Assembly (NCBI GenBank): GCA_030247855.1
Contig: JAPDRN010000036.1
Span: 218,147-282,146, forward strand
Source of the DNA: Knufia peltigerae
Taxonomy: Eukaryota; Ascomycota; Eurotiomycetes; Chaetothyriales; Trichomeriaceae
DNA: 64,000 nt
Direction: 5' to 3'
Under the pieces are notes generated by a model. That model worked only from the letters and a program-made list of their open reading frames with translations, did no database searches and was not told the origin of the DNA. A program made the position numbers and the translations under genes. Below are positions 11,820 through 24,011 of the stretch, in pieces; positions within the stretch are counted from its first letter, which is position 1; every line of letters starts with the position of its first letter.

Positions 11820-13549
11820 TCAAGAGTTAGCAATTTCAAAAAGACCCATGGAATGGTGAATCGAACTCACCCATCGCGCTGATGGAGAAGACAAAGCTGG
11901 GCAGTCGGAAAGATCAATAGTCTCGTGTTGTATCAGCGGTTGATCTTTTATGAAAGGATAGACCGCATAGTCGAGACCGGCCTGGGGCATTCTTTTGTCT
12001 GTAATGTAAGCTTCAATGGGTCGAATGAGGTCGCGTTGATCTGTGAGGTCGGTTCGGTCATTTATGATGGATAGATTTGTTTCAATCTGCATCATTTTCT
12101 TCGCAATCACATAGGCGGTGCAGCTTGTCCAATTATTTTCCACAACTCGGAGAGAGCCAAGATGGTTCAGCGCGTCCATTCGTGTTGTAGGGTCGCGACA
12201 CTTGATGGCAGTGAAGAAGAGTGGAGGAATGAAGCCGAAATGATACTCGAGATTCGCCCAAGTCCCGGCAGAGAATTTAAGACTGTCGTCCTTGGCCCAT
12301 GAAGTCGTAAAGTCGTCATAACGATCCACAATCCATTTGAATTCCTCATCGAATCTCTCGTAGATGGCTTCAGAGTCCCCGGCCGAAGCTCGAACCATGA
12401 CTCCGAACATGGTGTGATAGATTCGCAGGTATGAAAGTGCCATGGTGTAGGCGTCCCGTTTTGCTGGTGTCAAACTGGTTTCGAATCTGTCAAAACTCAT
12501 ACGCCAAGTATCCAATAACATTTGTATCTTTTGTGGTGGTGACAGTGTCCAAGACTGCTTGCGCCAGTCCATTAGCCTTGCTACGTAGTGAGCAATACCA
12601 TCAAGAGCGTGAAGAGCTCCATGGATGTGGTTGAAGGGAGCGATGTAGGGTAATTCAAGACTCGGAGTCAGCATGCCTGCACAAGCACAATTATCCACTG
12701 TGATATCACCGAAACCATAGGTCGGAGACTTGTCGATATAAGAGACGAAAATAGGGCCGATTGCGTTGATGATCAAGCGAGCAGATGGAGAAGCCTTGAG
12801 GTTGGAATTCCGGATCGAGTTGTACCACTCGTCCATGATACTCAAGCCGGAACGGATGTGTCGCAGTCCACTATCATATGAACCCTTCATGAAGTCGCAA
12901 CAGGCGAATAGAAGACAGGCCAACAGCACATTTTCCACCTGGGGAGACGAGCAGGTGGCTTGAATAGCTTTTGTGTAGTGAGATTGGTAGACTATGTTCT
13001 GGTCCAGAGGGCCGCCCTCCAAGGCAGTGTTCTCGACCACTGAAGAGGTGACGAGAAGCATGTGTTTGACTGCGGGCCGGACAAAGCCAAGTTGAGGAAG
13101 TAGCTGAGTCCAGAATGAATGCCCTAGTCGCAAGGAATGAGTAAAGAAACCGAAAGGAGTCGGCGGCGGCCTTACCAAAGTAACATGAAAATATAGGAGC
13201 AGCCTGTTCTACCCAGAATTGAAAGGAGCGTTTGTCGTCAGAATCACCGATTGAAGACATCGGAGCCACAAAGTGAATGAGATTCATGTTTTCTCGAGAC
13301 TGCGCTGGAGGGTTTCGAGGCTTGAAGAGCCATGTTTGAGGCGGTTGATAGCCTTCGCATTTTCGGAGAGAGTCTGTACATTGTCGACATGCGGGCTTCG
13401 CTTCATCGCACTTTATGCGTCGTTTTCTGCGACCAGTGTGAATGGGTATACAAGATTGAAGAAGCCGAGTAAGGGTGGCATGGATACCTGCAGGTCAAAC
13501 ACCCTGTTTTCGTCTTTTTATGAGGGCGTTTGGCTCGACCTTGAGCCAT
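11820..13549 (-). CDS. Zn2Cys6 transcription factor
   Basis: Three clear exons (13549-13488, 13426-13176, 13123-11820) give about 538 residues. The zinc cluster is complete but split by intron 1: Cys17, Cys20, Cys27, Cys34, Cys37 and Cys44 in the spacing C-x2-C-x6-C-x6-C-x2-C-x6-C (TGCLTCRKRRIKC, then CRQCTDSLRKC). A basic linker follows, then a helical region typical of fungal-specific regulators of the Fungal_trans_2 style (LACLLFACCDFMKGSYDSGLRHI, about residues 200-225). The start is the ATG at 13549 in frame with the cluster. At the 3' end, GTGAGT at 11870, GCTAAC and TAG at 11816 form a convincing further intron, so the true C-terminus may extend left of 11820. Targets are unknown. Confidence 0.85.
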
Positions 13550-15525
13550 TCTGCCATAATAGTTGAGGATTCACACCAAGACGGGTGCAATCTGAAAGAC
13601 CCGAACTCTGTGAAGGTGTCGTGATAATGAGAAAAGAGGGAAGGCGATTCAGAATGATTGAAAGCGTCTGTAATGGTCAAAATGCCCAAGATTGTCGATT
13701 AGTATGGAAGGATGTGGTGGTGACTCTGTAGGGCTGGAACTAACACAACTTATATTGGGGACTAAAAGGTGCGGGAAGGTGGTACTGGATTTCCTTGGGA
13801 CACAGTAGGAGGCCAGGCAAGGTACCTAGTTAAGCCAGGTACAAGTATTAGGTAGTACTCCGTATCCCGTAGCTTGGGAGTTCCACCCAAGATTGATTTA
13901 TTCGCCTGTCTTAGCTAGAGTACCTCAGGTGTCTATCTACAGATGATATACGGATCCCTAGTTGGCTTAATTGATTAAATAATATTGTACCAAGAACCTG
14001 TACAATTTAATTACCGTAAACATCATCCGCAGTCCATGTCTTGCCCTTCTACTCCTCCCGTTGGTAGCGACTCCGTACAATACGAATAATACGAAGGAGC
14101 TGGGCCCACGGCGAAACCGGCGTCTACTCAATGTGACACGAATACCACCTACAGCGCCTCAGCAAATTACGCCATGATCATTATCAGTCGCATTAACTCA
14201 ACGGGGAGTAGCAGATGCAGGGCACTTCAACACTGGGCAAAGTTCGCTTACGCATCGCATCAACCTGTGACCCCCTTTGCAAGGATAAGGTCGTGGTCGA
14301 TTGGTGTTTGGATGATCCGCCTTGGGCAATGATTCCATCCCCGTCTTTGGCCCATGATCGACACCGCAGATTCAAGCCAGAAATCCTGTCTGGAGTATGA
14401 GGTTTAAGAGCACACAAGGACCAGAGAGGCGGTGGCCATCACCATCATCACTCCACTCCGATGATGTGTTGGTGATATTACTCCGTATTGCCTCCGAGGT
14501 CTTTTGACTGGTAAATGTCAGCTTCCGCCCTCGCCCTGCAAGCCATGGATAGTGTTTTATCGATTCCGTACGTACAGCACCTCGCACCGTCTTCTAGGCA
14601 TTGTTATCGGCGATTTCATGAAGCACCTACACCATTTTATGCGCCTCTCGGTTTACCAACCTAGGTAAAGCTTCTTGAGCGTTCCTAGAGTTTCTACCTG
14701 GCTTCCTCCTTTCGGTCGATCTTCTAATGTACCTCCTGACATGGACAACCCGACCTCCTAGTGCCCCTCTAATATGGTCGCGCTGATGCGCCCCAGTGGT
14801 TGAATCACTTGGCTTCAGTTGGACAAGCTCCGAAAACGGTGACACGTTCCCTTATCCTCCGGCAAAGCCATTGAATGTGCTTTCGATCACCACTCCATGT
14901 CTGGGATGATGTCAAGAGCAAGGATTTGAAGGGAACAAACAATCGTGGGCGTTTCAAGAGGTAAGAGGTTGAGACTACGCTGCCATCGACTTTAGAGAAG
15001 CGTAAGGCACTGGTGAGGCATAACCAGCGGCGCAGTCTGATTTCGGTGAATATGTTCGTCTCTTTGACACGACTGTGGAAATACTGCAGCTTACTCTACC
15101 TTTGTCTCCAATTCAAATACGTAGGAGGATTCTAGAGTAAGAAGAAGCACTCCGTAGTCCATTTACCATTTCAGTTTCTACCTACCAACTCCGTACCTGG
15201 AAGCCAATGATGAGGCCTGGATAGGTGATAGCGATCGTAGACAAGACCTTGACAAGTGTTCTATGGATTATTGTTGCTACTGGTTATTGTCAGACAAAAT
15301 TATGCCACTTTCACCACTACGCGATTCTTACCCCGGATTTACCATCACTTTCGCAATAATTCCTCCCTGCACTCGAGCCCACTTCAAGCCAGCGTGTTCG
15401 AAAACTACAGTGTGCAACACCACTTCCTTGGGCCATGGTCATATCTCGAGCCCATGCCTTCCTGCACCATCATCTTGTGCCCTGAAGTTCTTTAGATTGC
15501 CTGTCGGATTCGTATTATTGATTCT
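13550..15525. other. 2-kb spacer with recurring TACTCCGTA motif
   Basis: Divergent promoter region between the Zn2Cys6 factor (-) and the disulfide isomerase (+). It holds exact TACTCCGTA copies at 13856-13864 and 14479-14487 and ACTCCGTA at 14070, 15149 and 15188. Several GGTACCTAG/CCTAGGTA-like short palindromes sit around 13820-13850. No coding region is supported. Confidence 0.4.
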
Positions 15526-17057
15526 ATGGCTCGTTCAAGCCTCCTCGCTTGGGCGGTGCTTGCCCTCATTTGTCTTGAGGTTGATGCCTTCTACAGCAAG
15601 AATTCTCCTGTCCTTCAGGTTACGGGGAAAACATACGATTCTCTCATCGCCCAGTCCAATCATACATCTGTACGCCGACAATGCCCCTCCCTTCAGTTCA
15701 TGACTAACGCCTGCTCCAGATAGTAGAGTTCTACGCACCGTGGTGTGGACATTGTCAAAACCTCAAACCTGCCTACGAGAAAGCTGCCAAAAACCTTGCT
15801 GGACTGGCCAAAGTTGCTGCTGTGGACTGTGATGACGAGGCAAACAAACCATTCTGTGGACAGATGGGTATCCAAGGATTTCCCACTCTGAAAATCGTCA
15901 AACCCGGCAAAAAGCCAGGACGACCCATTGTCGAAGACTACAACGGACCCAGATCAGCAAAAGGCATCGTGGAGGCCGTTAAGGATAAGATACCCAACCA
16001 CGTCAAGAGATTACAGGGCGAAGCTCTCGAAGAGTGGTTGGAAGATCCTTCTACCCATGCAAAGGCCCTCATCTTCACGGACAAAGGGACCACTAGCCCC
16101 CTCGTCAAAAGCCTGGCCGTAGACTTTCTTGGAAACATTGCTTTTGCCCAGATAAGGCACAAGGACACTGCTGAGAAATTTGGTGTGACGACCTTACCCA
16201 CGGTCCAGCTTATCCCAGCTGCTGGTGAAGCACCTATCCCTTATGACGGCGAAATTAATCGGGAGGCCCTGGTGGCGTTTTTCAGTCAAGTTGCGTCGCC
16301 CAACCCAGATCCTGCTCCGAAGAAGGCGAAATCACCCAAATCAACATCGAAGAAGGCGAAGTCCTCGAGATCTGCATCCGCGGCATTTTCCAAAGCCTCC
16401 GAAGCTCATAAATCATCCGATTATGACGACTTCTTGGGTAGCTCTGGGACGATTGTACTGGACGATGATACGCCAACAGAGTCACCACTTCCTATCGTGG
16501 AGCATGAGGAGAAGCCCATGGTTGTCCCAGATGTGATACCCCCGATTCCCACAGCTAGCACTGCTGCCGAGCTTGAAACTGCCTGTTTGACTCCAAAGAG
16601 TGGCAATTGTCTCTTGGTTCTGGTTCCGGCGAGTGCTGATCCAGAGGAAGTGTCTCAACCCGCGACTTCTGCATTGGCTGGAATCGCTGAAATCGTGCAG
16701 AAGTATAGTAAACGCAAAGCCAATATGATACCCGCCTATGCGGTCACAGCTGACAACCCAGCTGCGATCAAAATTCGACAAGAGTTGGGATTTGCAGCTG
16801 ATGGTAGCCTTGAGATCGTTGCCTTGAACATGAAGAGACGGTGGTGGAGAAGATATCAAAGCGAGGGCCACAATATTCTCGATCTTGAGAATTTCATCGA
16901 CGCCATCAAACTAGGAGAAGGTTCGAAGACACGATTACCTGATACTTTCGGAGGTTCAGCACCAGAGTCGCCTGCGTCTGAACCAAGTGAAGTTGTTGAG
17001 GGTGCTTCGAGTACAGTCCACGAACAAACTGCGTCTACCGAACATGATGAATTGTAA
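15526..17057 (+). CDS. ER protein disulfide isomerase, one thioredoxin domain, HDEL end
   Basis: Exons 15526-15669 and 15720-17057 (50-nt intron with TGACTAAC branch) give 493 residues. Residues 1-21 are a signal peptide (ALICLEVDA). The thioredoxin domain carries the redox motif WCGHC at 56-60 in EFYAPWCGHC and the cis-proline segment GIQGFPTL. A second thioredoxin-like fold without cysteines follows (FGVTTLPTVQLIP). A Lys/Ser/Ala-rich linker (about 265-310) then leads to a C-terminal helical domain, and the chain ends HDEL, the ER retrieval signal. Layout fits the Mpd1/P5/PrpA-type disulfide isomerases of fungi, which catalyse disulfide formation and exchange during secretory folding. Calling it P5-like rather than Mpd1-like is tentative. 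Confidence 0.9.
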
Positions 17058-17535
17058 CGTTCTTGAGCAATTCTTTGATTGATACTGCACAGACTTGAGA
17101 GTCCTGCTTAGACAATCAGCACCGAGCGATTGATTAATTGCTGAGTCCCATCATACCAATTATTATCATCTGACTCTGAACTATCCTGACGTTGTCGACT
17201 TCACTCGACTCTCATTTGTGCTTTTGTCGCACCATCCACTTACTCTGCCCCTCTTCCGCTTCCTGCCCTCCTTTCTCACATTTCACTGACTTTGGGTGGT
17301 GAATATTGCGACACCCTGAGGATGATGAACATCTCCTGGTCTCAGCCCTTTCATTGCTACCATCGAGATCACTTGTACCTAGGCTTTTTTCTGGCCATCA
17401 TATTTCGAGGAAACTCTTGGAAGTCGTTATTTCTGACGGTTTTGTCGACCATTTTATCCAGGCTGATTGAATTTATGATACCTTTCTGTGGCTTTAACTC
17501 AGTTTCGCCAGCCAACACGGTTGGATCCTGGTAAG
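17058..17535. other. Spacer upstream of large hypothetical
   Basis: 3' region of the isomerase and promoter of the next plus-strand gene. Pyrimidine-rich tract at 17215-17285, common just upstream of fungal start sites. The frame at 17488 opens with GTG, not ATG, so translation is placed at 17536. Confidence 0.4.
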
Positions 17536-20352
17536 ATGACAACAATCCCACCAGCCGATGCGGGCTTGACTCATCCTGAAACAGATGCTAGCGAAATTGA
17601 ATCAGACAAAGGTATAATGAATCGAGAAGAAATGACTATGTCATCTTCTCAATGTGGCTCAGTTTCGCCGATGAACACTCCCGTGTCAGATCGGCCGGCT
17701 GTAATCAATGATTTTGAAGCTGCAAACCCAAAGGACGAGATCATTGCGCAGAAACATTCCACCCAGTCTGATGAGAAGCTCCAGCAGTCTTCGACCGTTT
17801 TATCCATGGAGTCTAACGAAATCGATATCACAAGAGACCAAAATGCCGCAAGCACTTGTGACACGCTTAGTCGGGTCAGACAGGGTCTTCGAGAAGGTAG
17901 ATTTGAGATACCTCCTTTCAAGAGCCATGACTACGATGATACTACACACCCTGCAGGAACTTGCCGATTTCCTTCGATTCCGCAACAACTTTATCTGTCA
18001 CCGCTCCGTCGCCGCTTTGATTTGTCACATCTGCTGCCCGACAGAAGCCTACCTTTCAATTGCCAGATCATGGAGCATGTGAAATCATGGGCAGAGCTAG
18101 GGACCAGAATCGAAGATGACGCACGACGAAAAGAGGTTCTTGATCATGTTTTTGATGTTTTGCAAAAAGCATGGTTCGAAGCACTGCGCCTTGGCTACGA
18201 CTCAGGAATATCAGCCCCAGATAGCGGCAAACGTCGTCAGCGTCCGCCTATGGCTCCTACTTCTGGCAAGAGACAGTTGAATCTTGGCCAGCTTCCGCCC
18301 TTAGCTAGACCTCGCCAGAGGAAAGTAGAACCTTCAAAATTACCGATTTTCGTGTCGGAAAGCTACAAGAACTCCCAGTTTTGGGGCGTTACTGCGGGCG
18401 AGCTGAAGCAAGCTGGCATCTCCGAGAATCGTGTCCGTAAGAGAGCTGCAACCGACTTGAGTGCTGGTGACGAATTGTTACAAGAGGTTCTTGATGATTT
18501 GGAAACAGAAGATATTTCTGAGACGGACTGGCGGCGCACGGAGGAAGTCACGCCGTTAAATCCTCTGGGTCGAGATCTCCTTCACTATTCTCTCTTTGAG
18601 GTGCAGATGTCACGACGTAGCCTCAACAACCTCGAAGGGCTCTATGTCCGATTCACAACGAAACAACAAAAGTTGAATACCCAGAAACGCATTGATGAAG
18701 AAACGAAACGCCACAATCTATTTCTTGCCCTTGCTCTTGAGGTCAACGATCGAGCTGAGACTACATCCTCCATGTCACCAGAAAGTGTTGACCAAGAAGG
18801 ATACAATCTCGGTAGGCAGTTTCCGGACACTGGCAAAAAAAATTCTGCCGTTGGCATACCCTTGATCGATTTCATGGAGAAGGTTATCGCTGTGACTAAT
18901 ATAGGAGAGCTCAGACGGTTAGCCAGCTCAGGATCGTTTATCGTCCCTGAATTCGTTTCCGACACAGATATTCTCTTTACAGACTCCCAAAGCGATGAGG
19001 AGATCGCCAGGACTGCCTTGAGAGACCTCCTGCAGGATATCCATTCAATCAATTCTCTATCTACTGCTGCCGAACAAGCAGCTGGCGACCCGGAGAGACA
19101 CCTGCGCCTAGAGACTGAAACTGCACAGTTGGAGAAGAGGATTACTGAAAAGAGAAGCCTCTTAGCAGACCTATTCTCTAGCCTGAAACACCAGTCTCTG
19201 AAAACTGATAACGACAACGATGCATCTAAAGATGTTGAAATGGGAGGATTTCATGATGATGCACAAGTTCTTATATTGGGCGAGTGTGCTACCACAAGCG
19301 AGAATTTCTCCAAAGATTCCCATGAGACAAAGTCTTCAGACAGTATTTCCACAAATACCAATGATCAGGAAGAGGTTGATGCTGACCGGGTTGAATGCCC
19401 CCAGACGCCCCTCGCGAAACATGATCATGATGCCACGATGGAGCCTTGTCCACCCTGTCTTCCTCCTGCGGGGAGTAAGGATGAGGATATTCATGTCGCT
19501 TCACCATCCTCTTCGCAAGGAGAACAAGCCTCGGAAACCCGCAACCAGTTTGATGGGAAACAACTAAACAACATTATCTCCAAAGCTCTCGAAGAACAGG
19601 CCGGGAACCAGTCTTTGGTGGTGAAGCTGCGATACCCCAAAGGCTTCGATCCCGACAAGCTCACAAGCGAAAAGGTCTTTAATCACAAGGGGTTCCGCTA
19701 CCGTTACACTCGCGCCTCAAGCCTCGCTGAGCGTCGGGAAATGGACGAATATCTAGGTTCATATGTGCGACAAACCTGCGAATGTCCAGTCCCAAATTTT
19801 CGTTTTGGAAGGTACGAAGCGCTCTGTCATCCCGCTGACCCCAGCCGAAAGACAATCATCCATGGAATCTGGGACAACAGCGATGGCAGCAAAGCAGAAG
19901 AAGCCGAATGGTTCTACGGCGGCGGTGCTGACTGTCAACCACCAGCAGTCCAGCACGATCACAATCTCTGGATGAAGACTTGGAGGCAGAGTACTACCGG
20001 CGAAGGGGAGGGAGAGTCAGATGCCCAAGCCCAACAAGGACCTGAACCGGATCAACCACAGCTCGTGAACAAGAATCTGAAAAATGTCCTGAAGATCAAG
20101 ATCAAGACGAAGCCTAATGCGAACATTGGCAAAAGACGCAAAATGCGACCCGGCAGTCAATCACGAGCCAGGCCGTTACCAGCGTCACCGTTGTCACAAT
20201 CCGTGACAACATCGTCCACCAAAGCCCGGAAACGTGCCAGATCAGCGTCTGCAGGCAGACCGAGATCGAAACGACATGCTGGCAAGCAAGTCAAGTATAC
20301 CGAAGTTGATGGCGGCGTCGACGACGATGATGAATTTGTGCCATCAGATTAA
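17536..20352 (+). CDS. Large fungal hypothetical protein, probable nuclear
   Basis: One uninterrupted exon of 938 codons from ATG at 17536. The frame stays open 48 nt upstream but without another ATG. No known catalytic domain was recognised. The N-terminal 150 residues are acidic and Ser/Thr-rich. Residues 150-260 look globular (LSPLRRRFDLSHLLP, MEHVKSWAELGTRIEDD), and an EKRITEKRSLLADLF coiled-coil helix lies near 540. A compact segment near 700-820 has conserved-looking aromatic and Cys residues (YPKGFDPDKLTSEKVF, YVRQTCECPVP, EWFYGGGADC). The C-terminus is strongly basic with an AT-hook-like GRPRSKRH and an acidic tail (DDDDEF). This suggests a chromatin or nucleolar protein. It ends 182 bp from the convergent Kre33 gene. 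Confidence 0.8.
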   Translation: MTTIPPADAGLTHPETDASEIESDKGIMNREEMTMSSSQCGSVSPMNTPVSDRPAVINDFEAANPKDEIIAQKHSTQSDEKLQQSSTVLSMESNEIDITRDQNAASTCDTLSRVRQGLREGRFEIPPFKSHDYDDTTHPAGTCRFPSIPQQLYLSPLRRRFDLSHLLPDRSLPFNCQIMEHVKSWAELGTRIEDDARRKEVLDHVFDVLQKAWFEALRLGYDSGISAPDSGKRRQRPPMAPTSGKRQLNLGQLPPLARPRQRKVEPSKLPIFVSESYKNSQFWGVTAGELKQAGISENRVRKRAATDLSAGDELLQEVLDDLETEDISETDWRRTEEVTPLNPLGRDLLHYSLFEVQMSRRSLNNLEGLYVRFTTKQQKLNTQKRIDEETKRHNLFLALALEVNDRAETTSSMSPESVDQEGYNLGRQFPDTGKKNSAVGIPLIDFMEKVIAVTNIGELRRLASSGSFIVPEFVSDTDILFTDSQSDEEIARTALRDLLQDIHSINSLSTAAEQAAGDPERHLRLETETAQLEKRITEKRSLLADLFSSLKHQSLKTDNDNDASKDVEMGGFHDDAQVLILGECATTSENFSKDSHETKSSDSISTNTNDQEEVDADRVECPQTPLAKHDHDATMEPCPPCLPPAGSKDEDIHVASPSSSQGEQASETRNQFDGKQLNNIISKALEEQAGNQSLVVKLRYPKGFDPDKLTSEKVFNHKGFRYRYTRASSLAERREMDEYLGSYVRQTCECPVPNFRFGRYEALCHPADPSRKTIIHGIWDNSDGSKAEEAEWFYGGGADCQPPAVQHDHNLWMKTWRQSTTGEGEGESDAQAQQGPEPDQPQLVNKNLKNVLKIKIKTKPNANIGKRRKMRPGSQSRARPLPASPLSQSVTTSSTKARKRARSASAGRPRSKRHAGKQVKYTEVDGGVDDDDEFVPSD

Positions 20353-20533
20353 GTCAGAGGTTTATTTAGAGAGTATTTCAACATCACCACCCACCTTGAA
20401 GTCGTTGATGGATACCAGAAAAGCATTTGAGCCGTCTGAACTACAGCTACAGAGAGTAGCACTGGCGGACTTATTAAATAAGCCCGCACAGAGTTCCGGC
20501 AACTTGGAATTTACTACTAGAGCTGATCATAAA

Positions 20534-23500
20534 TCATCGATGTCTTTTGTGATCCTTGTCTTTGCTGCTCCTGTGCTTCTTCTCGCCGTCCCCTCTGTCC
20601 TTTTTCTTTTGTTTCTTCTTCTTCTCGCCACCATCATCTTGACGATCGCCATCGCCGGTGGTGGTCTCATCCGCCTTTCTCTTGTTCTTCCTGACGCTCT
20701 TGACGCTGACGGTCGTGCTGCTTTTCCCGCCGGGCGCGAGAGCCGCCTCTCGGACTTGCCGCTCCGCTTCGGCCCAGGCCGTGTCGTCGTCGCCCTCGCC
20801 GCCGTCACCGTTTCCTTGGCCGGTTCGGATTTCATATCTATTCGACAGAAAGGCTGGTATTAGTTCAGACTTGTTTTGATCAATCAACTGGCACGTATTC
20901 ATGGTGTTTGGGTCATGTCACGCCACGCCGTGATGATGAAATTTGGATAACTGTCCTCGATGAATAATGTACTTACTTGTCCAGAGGCAACGCGTCGATC
21001 AGAGCGCGCTGCTTCTCTTTGAAAGCCGGGTCGACCATGTCGTCGTCGTCGTCATATTTGTCGTCGTCATCATCATTTCCAAGAACGGACTGAGCCGGGA
21101 CTTGGACGCGAGATGTCATCCCATTGGACCCAGCGCCAGAATTGATGGCGTCGCTCTTCTTCTCCGGCAACTCGGCCTCGACCGCACCGGACACGACCGA
21201 CCTGAACGCCGTGCTGACCTTGCGCACGACCTTGATGAACATGGCCAGGAGCTGGTTGCTGGGCAGGTTCAGTTCCTTCTCGACGTCGCCGAGGTCCTTG
21301 CGCTGCAGGCCAATGGCGAGAAGGATGCTCTGCTGCACGCCGGAGAGACTGACGTTGCACGGGGCGAGCTTGAGTCGGCCTGTGAAGAAGAGCATGGCGA
21401 TCGAGGGCATCAGGTCGAGGATGACGTGGTAGTCCAGCAGGTTGTTGGCGTACGATTCGAGTCGCGCGAGGTCAAAGGGAGAAAACAAAGCGTCGAGTTC
21501 GGGTTTGGTCAGTGGAGCAACAGTGGTGCTCGGCTCTGCTGCGGCCGAGGTCGCCCGTGTCGCCGATTCGGAGATACTCAGAGACTGGATGGATGAAAAG
21601 GTGCGGAACTGGTATGACAAGAGGGTGAGGAAACGTTTGTGGAAGTCTTGGGCGTATGCGCTGAGCCAGGACGAGTCCGCACCGGTTCCGGCGGTGGTGG
21701 AGAGGGGCTTGAGCATCACGCACGAGTGCTCGCCCGTGATGTCGTTGGGCGTTTGGCGCAGGTAGACGGGTGCGAAGGAGGCTCGTTTCCAGAATTTGTG
21801 GAGTGGTTGGGTCAGTCCGAATGACACGCCCAGGTAGTCGAGATGGTTGGGCCGTCGTTCGGACAGTTTGCTAAAGAGAGGCGGCATCTTTTGGATATCG
21901 CGGACCCGGATGTTGTCGTCAAGAAGGGTGGATGATTCGAGTTCTGCGTCCGTGAGGCGGGGCATGTGCTCGGCGCTTTCTATCGACTCGTTCTCAGAGA
22001 GAGATGTGAATTTGCCTTCGTAAAAGTCCGTGAGGAGTTGTAGGGCGCGTGAACCGTAGCCCATGTTGAGGTACTCCGGGTTGGTTGCGATGCGGACAAC
22101 GCGTGAGCCTGAGAGGCCAGCGAACTCGGAATCCTGGAATTGTTGGCTCACAAGCCATGGGATGAGATCACCTCCTGCACGTTGACCGCGGGACAGAGAG
22201 TTCAGAACGGCGTTCTTGCTGATGCGGCCTTCCAGCGCGACTTGGATGACACAGAGAGGCTCGGGGAGTCTGTTGGAATCTTCGGGGATGGGTGGGATGA
22301 GGACGAATAGTTGATGCGCGGGAGCGTCAGACATTAGTTGAAGGTCGTTGGGTGAGTTTTTGTAGTGGCTGGCAACGTACAGGGCCATCATTTGCTGGAG
22401 GAATTTCTCGGATACGGGGTGGAAGGAGAAGAGTGTGTCTCGGTTAACATGGACGAGCTCGCATGTGGAGGGGTGAGGTGTGCCTTGAGTGTTCATCTTA
22501 GATTTAGGAAGCGTCGCATCGAGACAGAGTAAACGATTCAGCCATTTCTCAACCCCATCACCTGGGGCGTACCGAATGGGCTCAGAAAGAGTGATCTCTC
22601 GCAAGGAGCGACCTCCATTATAGACCTTTTGACCATCTTTGGCGGCTTTGCCAGTGGACTTGTCGGTGATTTCGAGATCGTCCCCGTTGACAACACCACC
22701 TCTGGATTGCTCGCGTAGTTGTTGGACCAATTTGAGGGACAATGACCGACCAGTGCCTTCGTAACCGTTGATTGTTGAGGCCATGAAGACAAGATACGGC
22801 CCCATCAATTTCCGGACGAGAGGAAGAGGAATGGCAGCCGCCTCGTCAATCACAACCAATTCAGCCTGACCCAGAACGTGGGCATCTTGAGGTCGGATAT
22901 ACTGTATCGTTTGCCTGTGCTGGCGGTGAACATTGATCCGTACAATGGCCTTGTTGTAGTCCGGATTTGTTGACTGTAAAATAGTGTAGTCGACATGATC
23001 CATGTACTCAAGAGCATCGAATCCCTTGATTACAAACTCGAAAAGAGTCTTCAAGTTTTCCGGGCTGGGGGATGTTATGAAGATATTGCTGTAACCATGG
23101 GCTATTGCTGCGGCTACAGCGACACCAAGAGCGGCCGATTTGCCTCGTCCTCGAGCAGCTGTCAAGGCCACTGTACTTCGGAGTGTCTTCTCGGATATGG
23201 CATCGACGAACGTGAGGAGCGCTTTGGCCTGGTCAACTGTCTTCGCCAAAGAAATGAGAGGACCAACAGGCTTGCTCTCAAGCAAGCTATCCTTGATCTC
23301 TTTCAGTTCCTTCTTGTTGGGCAGCACGCTGTCCTCTGCTGAGACGGGCGGGGGAAGAGCTTGGACATTCTTTCCACCAGATATGGGCAACACATTCATC
23401 TCGTCGTCGATCACCAGACATGACTCGCACGAACCTAATGATAGAATGAAGCGTTCATTGAATCTTGCCACAACATCATCATGTGCTTCAGTCCGATATC

Positions 23501-24011
23501 TGGAGTGGACGTCCATCGACATCGTGTAAAGTTGTTTTAAACTCTTCATTCCTTTCAAAAGCAGCAGCACCAATCCTCCACCTTCAACGGTTTCAATGGT
23601 TCGGGCTAGCAGGTTGGGAGTGATCGCCTCGAAGTCTTGCAATATACACATGCCATATGTGTTACCGAGAATCTTTTCCGTCTCTTTATAATAAACGTAA
23701 CGAATGTTGTGCAGAGTGACGAAGAGTTCAAAAGGGTCCTCGGTGTTCGCATCTCGAATACCTCGTTTAACCTCTTTCTTGATCTTTGCTTCTCGTTTCT
23801 TCCGGTGGCTCGTGAAACCAAGGAGATCTTTCTTGTATGCCCATAGTACTGACTTGTTCTGTTTCACATCGACTGAGGACATAATGTAGTGCAGATGGAC
23901 AATGACATCCTTTGCTCTGTCGCCGACGACGACCACGAAACTGCGCTTCTTTTCCTGGATGCCATTGCGAATGAGCGCTGGAATGCGCGAGTCGATCGCT
24001 TTTCGAGGCAT
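20534..24011 (-). CDS. KRE33: RNA cytidine acetyltransferase (Kre33/NAT10)
   Basis: Exons 24011-20977 and 20837-20534 encode 1112 residues. The family runs about 1050-1080, and the excess is mostly the basic tail. The ATG at 24011 gives MPRKAIDSRIPALI, the family N-terminus. In order: a DUF1726 region; an ATPase/helicase-like domain with Walker A TAARGRGKSAALG at about 284-296 and VVIDEAAAIPL as Walker B; a GNAT acetyltransferase segment (RIATNPEYLNMGYGS) near 640-660; then a tRNA-binding C-terminal domain. The intron joins PLDK to YEI. The tail is Lys-rich (KKKKQKKKDRG). Known role: ATP-dependent N4-acetylation of cytidine in 18S rRNA helix 34/45 and in tRNA with Tan1, in the nucleolus and required for small-subunit assembly. 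Confidence 0.96.

Noticed and set aside
17488..17535. Upstream extension of the large hypothetical
   Set aside because: The first codon is GTG and the sequence is not coding-like. ATG at 17536 is preferred.
20967..21765. Open plus-strand frames over the Kre33 3' end
   Set aside because: Shadows of the acetyltransferase coding strand. No start context or splice signals.
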